Shown here in pieces: positions 1 to 5,048 of a stretch of DNA of 6,773 nucleotides (positions are counted from its first letter, which is position 1; each line of letters starts with the position of its first letter). Source of the DNA: Saprospiraceae bacterium (GTDB lineage Bacteria; Bacteroidota; Bacteroidia; Chitinophagales; Saprospiraceae); contig JACMLK010000337.1 in assembly GCA_014379665.1 (NCBI GenBank), positions 1-6,773 of the forward strand, given 5' to 3'. Under the pieces are notes generated by a model that saw only the letters and a program-made list of their open reading frames with translations, was not told the origin of the DNA and ran no database searches. A program made the position numbers and the translations under genes.

Positions 1-33
1 AAAATTTACAGAACTATTAACCATAATCCTGAA

Positions 34-3000
34 TTATCTGAGCAATGTCACGTTACCTTGCTTTTTATATTCTTCTCCATTTATGCACAGAACTCTTAAA
101 TAATATGCGTATGCATCCGGAGGCAATTCTTTGCCATTATAAGAGCCATCCCAGCCTGTATTTTTATCATTGGTCCGAAATAATTCCTGTCCCCACCTGT
201 TATAAATGATGAGCTCCAATTCGTCAATAAAATTACTTCTTACATACAAAATGTCATTATTGCTATCATTATTAGGAGTAAAAGCATTCGGAATATAAAC
301 GTCAGTTTCATCACATTTTGCCAATCGTAAGGTGACTACGACTTCATCTGTTGCTGTACATCCATTTTCATCCGTCACGGTAACAACGTATCCGGTGGTT
401 TCTTTTGGACTTACAGTTATTGATGTCGTTGTCTCCCCTGTACTCCATATATATGAAGCACCTAAGATAATATCTGACACAAATATATCCAGACTTTCAC
501 CTTCAAAAATAGTAAAATCCGGTTCTGCATCCACACTAACATTGACATCTTCTCCTGCTGTGGCATCAATAGATTTTTCTTGTTTACAACCTGATATTTT
601 ATTTGTAACCAAAACGGTGAGTGTCCTGTCTGATGTCAAAATGACTTTAGGATTAGCAGTATTAACACCGGATTGAAACAATTCTGCCGGACTCCAACTA
701 AAAGTATATTGTTCGGGATCATTTATGTTTAAAATTATCTCTGATGGTTGGTCCAAACAAAATATTTCCGGGGCGGATATATCAAAATCGAAAGGCTCAG
801 AGACTTTAGGAGTAATGGTCTTGTTTTCCATACATCCTGTCTCAAGATGAGTCACCAATACATTGAATGTAACACCTTCTACCGCATTTACTAAAGGAGT
901 ATTTGTTGAACCACCGGAGATGATATATTCTGACGGAGTCCATAAAAACTGGTATGCCTGTGGATTGATAATATTTAATGTGATATTATTTGCCTGATTA
1001 ATGCAGAGGCTGTCATCCAAATCAATAGTAAAATCAAAAATGAAAATTTTTGCATTAATGGTATCGGAATCCGAACATCCATAAATATCTGTTGCATTCA
1101 TGACAAATTGCTTATCTGCATTTATCACTGAATGGTAAGATGGGCCATGCGAAATGACATTACCATCCATATCATACCAGGTATATACAATATCAGCAAG
1201 ATTTGATGATGCAGACAGCTTCAAAGAATCCCCAACACATAATATCATATCTGGAATAGGTTCCAATCTCACCTGAGGGTTGACCACAACATTTTTGATC
1301 ACATCCTTAAAGGGACATACCCCCACAAGATTTTCAAGCCGTACATTAAAGACACCATAATCAGGATACAAATAACACGGACTTTTATCTATTGAAATAT
1401 CTGTTGTTGTCAGCGAATCCCCAAAATTCCATTTTATAAAACCATTATAATTTCCTATTTCATCAAAACAAATTTCATATTTGCCGCATTCTGACAATTC
1501 AAAATCAAAATCAACCACCGGATTTTCCGATATTGTAAACAAAATCGAATCCCTAAGTACACAACCATACTGATTGGTCACATTATAAAATAAATGAAAT
1601 GATTGAGTTTCAGTATGACCTATTGCTATGGTAGGTGTGGCTGTATTGGCCCCGGAAATGATGTGACTGTCATTGTCCCAGACAAAACTATTTAAATGAC
1701 CCGGAACGAGATTTAAGGTAAGGACTTTTGTAGTATCACCTTTGCAAATAGCAAATGGTGAAACATCTTCAATTTTAGGAAGTTGATTCGTGACTGTAAT
1801 AGCTGCAGGATTGGTTGAACACGATTCTCCGGCAAATTGGACATAAAATGTTTGGGAATCGCCCACAAAATGTACATCTACATTTTCTCCACTGGCAATT
1901 ACATTGGATATAAAAGGATCTGTACTCCAGGAATAAGTACCTTGTCCCATACCTCCGGTCACATGTAAACTTACATTACCATCACAACTTGTGGTATCTC
2001 CTTCGATATTAAGCACTACACCTCCTTCCAATGCAACTATATCTACTTTGGACTCTACACTACACAGACCATCAGAAACAGTAACATTATACGTGGTGTT
2101 GACTGTAACCGAAACTTTTGGGTTGGAAGGATCCGTCAAATCCAGACCGGTAGTGGGTGACCAGGTATAAGTCCAATCAGGATTAGGATTTGCCACAAAC
2201 GTTTTTTGCTGATTTGGACAGAGAATCACAGGGTCTGATAGAAATGAAATGGTGGCAAACGGCCCCGGTAAAAAAGAACTCTTTATGGTATCAGTACATC
2301 CATTACTAAAATAAGTAATCATGTCCAAATATAAAATACTATCCTTTGGCAAAGTGATATCAAAACTACTTCCTGTAAAATGCTGAGGATTATGAAGTGT
2401 GCCCGCTGACCATACTATAATATCAGCTAATATATTTTTAGATAGCGTATCAATGTAATTGAACGTCAAGGTAACGTGATTGTCATCAGGACATTCCACC
2501 GGTGTGTATCCAAAATCCGCATTAGGAAGCAAGTTACTTGCGGAGATTTCTTTTGATGTGAAAACTTTACATGTACCCAAAAATCCTGTTTCCAATGTAA
2601 TATGTAAATTGGATACATTTATTGGGGTTGTAATGATGACCGGATTGCCTGTTAAAGTCTGATTTCCGACAGTCCAGACAGAAGAAGTAACCGTGGCAAA
2701 AGGATTGATGGAACCGGATATATTTGTTAATCTGATCTCTGCAACACCACTCTGAGGACATCCTACCAAATCAAAATTAAAATCAGATTGTGGTATCAGA
2801 TCATTGATGTTTAAAATCTTATTAAACGTGGAAGTACAACCATTGGATGCTTTCACCACCAGCGATACTTCTGCATTAAAAAATTTGGATAATTGGATAG
2901 TAGGTGATTTTCCGTTGTAAAAACTTGAAATCCCGTTTTGGATAATGGTCCATGTCCAGTTATTTATTTCATAACCCGGCTCATTCACCAATGATAGATC

Positions 3001-3768
3001 ATTTAGAGTAAGACTTATGGTATCACTACCTTCTTCACATCCGGATAGTGAGTAAGAAAAATCAGGTACAATATTATTTTCAAATAATGCAATCTGCCTG
3101 ATTGTGGAATCAATGCAACCATCAGTTTCTCTTATGGCGTGCAGACTGACCGTATATATTCCGGATGACGGAAAGGTAAATACAGGATTTTTTTCGATCG
3201 AGTTAAAAGCCGGATCGGACATCGGATAATTAAAGTTCCATACATAACGATCTGAACCAATACTTTCATTACTAAAAGAAACCGTAAGTCCCGTACACAC
3301 CGTTTCAGAGGTAGAAAATAAGGAAACAAGTGGTTTCAATACAAATGTTTTGGTCAAATTCAAATTACAGGAGCCAACAAATTTGTTGTCTAACGTAACA
3401 GTTATTTCTGAAGTATTGAAAGGTACTTCCAGGATAAAAGAACTACCTGAAAAAGATTGGTTGCCAATAACCCAGTTTGAAGATTCAATTACGGCAAACG
3501 GGTTTAGTGTTTGAGAGATGTTATTAAATTGTAATTTAACTTTACCATCAACTGCACAACCTATTTGTACATAATTAAAATCAATTTCAGGTATTACTTC
3601 ATCAATAATTACCGTTTTGATTAAGGATGATTTACATCCGTTATTTGCCGTAACAGACATCTCAATCTCGGCATTTCCCTGATATGCCAACCGTATTACC
3701 GGATTTTTCCCAACATATGTTTTAGTAATTCCGTTTTGAGTAACTGTCCAAACCCATTGGTCTAACAC
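34..3768 (-). CDS. 3' part of the giant PKD protein: Ig-like/PKD array plus T9SS type B sorting domain
   Basis: This is the continuation of the interrupted gene, in the same frame. The first possible initiation codon after the internal stop is GTG at 3768-3766; the true coding sequence continues upstream through 3828-3769, encoding 20 residues that include DEPGY. Starting at GTG would give 1244 aa with no signal peptide and a start in the middle of a beta domain, so an independent gene is unlikely. Residues counted from the GTG: Ig-like domains to about 150; PKD with VWNFNYP (152-231); Ig-like domains (237-417); a third C-type copy (418-502); Ig-like units at 504-580, 583-660 and 664-748; PKD (750-830, IKWNFGDS, YPDYGVFNV); 831-908; a tandem pair at 911-992 and 993-1074; a last Ig-like unit (1076-1150, YIWSTGETTTSITVSP); and the sorting domain (1152-1244). 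Most domains carry one Cys pair. By itself this piece would probably not be exported. Confidence 0.8.
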   Translation of the reverse strand: MLDQWVWTVTQNGITKTYVGKNPVIRLAYQGNAEIEMSVTANNGCKSSLIKTVIIDEVIPEIDFNYVQIGCAVDGKVKLQFNNISQTLNPFAVIESSNWVIGNQSFSGSSFILEVPFNTSEITVTLDNKFVGSCNLNLTKTFVLKPLVSLFSTSETVCTGLTVSFSNESIGSDRYVWNFNYPMSDPAFNSIEKNPVFTFPSSGIYTVSLHAIRETDGCIDSTIRQIALFENNIVPDFSYSLSGCEEGSDTISLTLNDLSLVNEPGYEINNWTWTIIQNGISSFYNGKSPTIQLSKFFNAEVSLVVKASNGCTSTFNKILNINDLIPQSDFNFDLVGCPQSGVAEIRLTNISGSINPFATVTSSVWTVGNQTLTGNPVIITTPINVSNLHITLETGFLGTCKVFTSKEISASNLLPNADFGYTPVECPDDNHVTLTFNYIDTLSKNILADIIVWSAGTLHNPQHFTGSSFDITLPKDSILYLDMITYFSNGCTDTIKSSFLPGPFATISFLSDPVILCPNQQKTFVANPNPDWTYTWSPTTGLDLTDPSNPKVSVTVNTTYNVTVSDGLCSVESKVDIVALEGGVVLNIEGDTTSCDGNVSLHVTGGMGQGTYSWSTDPFISNVIASGENVDVHFVGDSQTFYVQFAGESCSTNPAAITVTNQLPKIEDVSPFAICKGDTTKVLTLNLVPGHLNSFVWDNDSHIISGANTATPTIAIGHTETQSFHLFYNVTNQYGCVLRDSILFTISENPVVDFDFELSECGKYEICFDEIGNYNGFIKWNFGDSLTTTDISIDKSPCYLYPDYGVFNVRLENLVGVCPFKDVIKNVVVNPQVRLEPIPDMILCVGDSLKLSASSNLADIVYTWYDMDGNVISHGPSYHSVINADKQFVMNATDIYGCSDSDTINAKIFIFDFTIDLDDSLCINQANNITLNIINPQAYQFLWTPSEYIISGGSTNTPLVNAVEGVTFNVLVTHLETGCMENKTITPKVSEPFDFDISAPEIFCLDQPSEIILNINDPEQYTFSWSPAELFQSGVNTANPKVILTSDRTLTVLVTNKISGCKQEKSIDATAGEDVNVSVDAEPDFTIFEGESLDIFVSDIILGASYIWSTGETTTSITVSPKETTGYVVTVTDENGCTATDEVVVTLRLAKCDETDVYIPNAFTPNNDSNNDILYVRSNFIDELELIIYNRWGQELFRTNDKNTGWDGSYNGKELPPDAYAYYLRVLCINGEEYKKQGNVTLLR
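37..315 (-). other. T9SS type B C-terminal sorting domain (gliding motility-associated CTD family)
   Basis: These are the last 93 residues of the giant protein. They show the family hallmarks in order: YIPNAFTPNNDSNND, then LELIIYNRWGQELF, then GWDGSYNGKELPPDAYAYYL, and a final short strand KKQGNVTLLR. In Bacteroidota this domain directs Sec-exported cargo through the type IX secretion system; in Flavobacterium johnsoniae, type B CTD cargo such as SprB depends on a SprF/PorP-type partner. It lies wholly downstream of the internal stop. Confidence 0.93.
547..792 (-). repeat. 82-codon tandem Ig-like repeat, copy 2
   Basis: Residues 993-1074 counted from the GTG at 3768: FDFDISAPEIFC, then FSWSPAELFQSG, then TVLVTNKISGC. 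It directly follows copy 1 and keeps the same Cys and Trp spacing. A more distant relative lies at residues about 664-748 (FVWDNDSHIISG). Confidence 0.8.
793..1038 (-). repeat. 82-codon tandem Ig-like repeat, copy 1
   Basis: Residues 911-992 counted from the GTG at 3768: FDFTIDLDDSLC, then FLWTPSEYIISGG, then FNVLVTHLETGC. It aligns without gaps to the next 82 codons, with Cys at 922/1004 and 979/1061 and Trp at 943/1025. Confidence 0.8.
2263..2517 (-). repeat. Third copy of the last domain type of the super-repeat
   Basis: About 85 codons (418-502 counted from the GTG at 3768), starting DFGYTPVEC and containing IVWSAG and HFTGSSFDITLP. It resembles the third domain of each super-repeat copy (DFNYVQIGC, SFSGSSFILEVP), including the spaced Cys pair (426/491). 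The PKD and middle domains are not repeated here, so the array ends with a partial unit. Confidence 0.65.
2518..3315 (-). repeat. Super-repeat copy 2: PKD + two Ig-like domains, 266 codons
   Basis: Residues 577-842 of the full frame, directly abutting copy 1. It shows the same three-domain order (PKD with VWNFNYP; Ig-like with NEPGY and WTWTIIQNGI; Ig-like with DFNFDLVGC and VWTVGNQTLTG). It has a Glu codon where copy 1 has the TAA. Confidence 0.85.
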
Positions 3769-4113
3769 ATATCCAGGTTCATCAAAAACGGATAAATCGG
3801 TTAGTAATAATTGGAGTGAATCTTCATTTTAGTCACAGTCTTTCAATGCATAAGTGAATGCTGCATCAATTTTATTATTAAATACAGCTACTTGTTGAAT
3901 GAGCGTATCAAAACATCCGTCAGAACCCCTGGTAGCCCTTAACCGTACATTATAAATCCCGGAAGCAGGAAATGTAAATACGGGACTAGCCTGAGTAGAT
4001 TTAAAAATCGGATCTGTGCTCGGGTAATTAAAATCCCATTGAAAATTACCGGAACTTAAGCTGTTATTATAGAATTCCACCGTCAATCCGTCACAATTAG
4101 ATTCCGAAGTGGT
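3316..4113 (-). repeat. Super-repeat copy 1: PKD + two Ig-like domains, 266 codons
   Basis: Residues 311-576 of the full frame. It aligns without gaps to the following 266 codons. Shared landmarks 266 residues apart include GLTV (319/585), the Trp of WDFNYP/WNFNYP (336/602), the EPGY box (422/688), GNQ (527/793) and the domain cysteines (317/583, 377/643, 403/669, 470/736, 496/762, 559/825). Identity over the first 115 residues is about half by eye count. The copy contains the internal stop. Confidence 0.85.
3829..3831 (-). other. In-frame TAA interrupting the giant PKD gene
   Basis: The minus-strand reading is GAC TGT GAC TAA AAT GAA, giving D-C-D-stop-N-E. The reading frame upstream (5043) and downstream (3768) is the same, because 63 nt (21 codons) separate the stop's first + strand base (3829) from that of the GTG codon (3766). 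The internal repeat 266 codons later reads Y-S-L-S-G-C-E-E-G-S-D-T, and the stop pairs with the second E, encoded GAA at 3033-3031. A single G-to-T change would turn GAA into TAA. Both other gene ends in the window also use TAA, so a reassigned stop codon is not supported. Confidence 0.9.
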
Positions 4114-5043
4114 AAATTGTGCAAATGGTGGCTGACTACAAACCCTGACATTGAACTGAAAATCTCTACGTACAATACTCAGCAACACACCATTTCTGTA
4201 TTCTTCCACGCAGATACCAACCAGAAACTGACCTACAAGATTTGGGGTGGCATTTAATTCACCTGTCTGACTGTTTATGGTTAAAGGAACTCCGCCCATA
4301 ACATCAGTTAAAGAATACGGAGGTGCCCACATGATATTGTTGAATGGAGGAAAATTTGGTGGTTGAGGTTTTGGGTTTATTCTTGTGGCGCCCAACGACG
4401 GAGTACATAATTTATATACCAATGAGTCCCCCTCTTTATCAGTGGCGGAATGATCAAATAATAGCGGTTTGTTGGCACAAATATACACATCAGGCCATTG
4501 ATTGAATGTGGGTGAATTATTACCTAATATCATAGCTTCTTCCGTCACTGTGACATAATATGTACCTCCCGTTTCCAATGGTTCTATTACATTATTTAAA
4601 GATGCATTTCTGCAGCATCGTTGATATGCCAATATGTAGCCGCCAGGTCTGAAAGGTAGTCTTACGCTTCCCAGATAGGTAGTTTCGTGGACGCAAACCT
4701 GGGTCCCTTCAAATCCACAATCGCTTTGTATGTATTCATTGAGAGTATCGGAAGACATAAAAGGTATTTTTATCTGACCATTATTGGCTAGCCATTGAGC
4801 TAATGCGCCACCACTGGTAAAAATACCAATAGATGCCGGATCATCAAACTCCGCTTCCGGAGACCCCAGAAAACAATCCCGCCTCAGCACCAACTTTACC
4901 TGATATATTTCACCTCCCAGATGTCTGTACGTGAGGTTACCTCCAACTATATGCGTAGTGTGAATATCTGCAGGTATAAATAGTGACATTAAAATCACTA
5001 TACATGCAAATTTAATTTTAAAAACTTTTATTAAATGTTTCAT
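3829..5043 (-). CDS. 5' part of the giant PKD protein: signal peptide, N-terminal domain, first PKD domain (404 aa)
   Basis: This is the portion that would be translated if the TAA at 3831-3829 terminates. It starts at ATG 5043-5041, 2 nt after the upstream gene's stop, and opens with a clear Sec signal: Lys-rich n-region, then the hydrophobic stretch FACIVILMSLFIPA. Residues 30-302 form a Cys-rich domain beginning HIVGGNLTY, with the motif QRCCRN at 141-146. Residues about 180-300 (ATDKEGDSLVY, then NSQTGELNATP) resemble a cadherin-like/He_PIG Ig fold. A PKD domain follows at 311-390 (FQWDFNYP, VFTFPASGIYNV). The product ends nine residues into the next Ig-like domain (FTYALKDCD), mid-domain, which is not a natural terminus. 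It lacks the T9SS sorting domain, so it should stop in the periplasm. Similar N-terminal domains are familiar from PKD proteins of Saprospiraceae-type genomes; their role is not known to me. Confidence 0.85.
   Translation of the reverse strand: MKHLIKVFKIKFACIVILMSLFIPADIHTTHIVGGNLTYRHLGGEIYQVKLVLRRDCFLGSPEAEFDDPASIGIFTSGGALAQWLANNGQIKIPFMSSDTLNEYIQSDCGFEGTQVCVHETTYLGSVRLPFRPGGYILAYQRCCRNASLNNVIEPLETGGTYYVTVTEEAMILGNNSPTFNQWPDVYICANKPLLFDHSATDKEGDSLVYKLCTPSLGATRINPKPQPPNFPPFNNIMWAPPYSLTDVMGGVPLTINSQTGELNATPNLVGQFLVGICVEEYRNGVLLSIVRRDFQFNVRVCSQPPFAQFTTSESNCDGLTVEFYNNSLSSGNFQWDFNYPSTDPIFKSTQASPVFTFPASGIYNVRLRATRGSDGCFDTLIQQVAVFNNKIDAAFTYALKDCD
4957..5043 (-). other. Sec signal peptide of the giant PKD protein
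   Basis: Residues 1-29 begin MKHLIKVFKIKF (basic n-region), followed by a hydrophobic core (about residues 12-25) and a polar stretch before HIVGGNLTY, which opens the mature domain. The exact cleavage point is uncertain, somewhere between residues 24 and 30. Cys14 lies inside the hydrophobic core and has no lipobox context, so a lipoprotein signal is not favoured. Confidence 0.8.
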
Positions 5044-5048
5044 CCTTA
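5041..5048 (-). promoter_or_regulatory. Stop/start junction coupling the OmpA gene to the PKD gene
   Basis: The minus strand reads TAAGGATG: the upstream gene's stop, two G residues, then the ATG of the giant gene. There is no room for a promoter or a properly spaced Shine-Dalgarno sequence of its own, so translational coupling within one transcript is likely. That fits Bacteroidota, where strong Shine-Dalgarno sequences are often absent. Confidence 0.6.

Larger units (their letters stand above)
34..5043 (-). pseudogene. Giant T9SS-secreted PKD/Ig-like repeat protein, interrupted by one in-frame TAA
   Basis: This is one continuous frame of 1670 codons: Met at 5043, internal TAA at 3831-3829 (codon 405) and final TAA at 36-34. 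Domain order in full-frame numbering: signal peptide (about 1-29); N-terminal Cys-rich domain (about 30-302); PKD domain (311-390); two Ig-like domains (about 395-575); the same three domains again (577-842); a third copy of the last type (843-927); about eight further PKD/Ig-like domains to about 1575; and a type B sorting domain (1577-1669). The whole resembles large surface adhesin-like proteins of Bacteroidota. Codons 396-404 and 406-425 both align without gaps to the second repeat copy, which shows that both halves belong to one gene. Apart from the stop the frame is intact, so the lesion is recent, a base error, or tolerated by readthrough. Ligand and function are unknown; adhesion or matrix binding is inferred from architecture. 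Confidence 0.85.

Noticed and set aside
1..24. Possible start of a next co-directional gene: ATG at 24-22, preceded by AGGA, 9 nt after the giant gene's stop.
   Set aside because: Only eight open codons (M-V-N-S-S-V-N-F) are visible before the window ends, too few to support a gene call. The spacing is plausible for an operon and the flank should be examined.
332..676. Open plus-strand frame of 114 codons, rich in Ser, Val and Thr.
   Set aside because: It lies wholly opposite the Ig-like repeats and sorting domain of the giant gene; its composition is the antisense reading of that repeat sequence, with no recognisable domain.
2480..2761. Short open frames on both strands inside the giant gene.
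   Set aside because: They overlap well-supported beta-domain coding sequence and show no domain, signal or start context of their own.
3766..3768. GTG at 3768 as the genuine start of a separate 1244-residue gene.
   Set aside because: The 20 codons upstream are in frame and match the repeat (including DEPGY/NEPGY). The start would fall inside a beta domain and the product would have no signal peptide despite carrying a T9SS sorting domain. I saw no convincing ribosome binding site.
3805..3828. Possible translation restart just after the internal stop: ATG at 3827-3825 (minus strand, TAAAATG).
   Set aside because: It is in another frame, encodes only eight codons (M-K-I-H-S-N-Y-Y) and then stops, so it cannot rescue the downstream part.
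3829..3831. Reassigned or recoded TAA codon.
   Set aside because: Both other gene ends in the window (5048-5046 and 36-34) use TAA as a normal stop, and I saw no stem-loop downstream of the internal TAA. Local recoding cannot be fully excluded, but nothing supports it.
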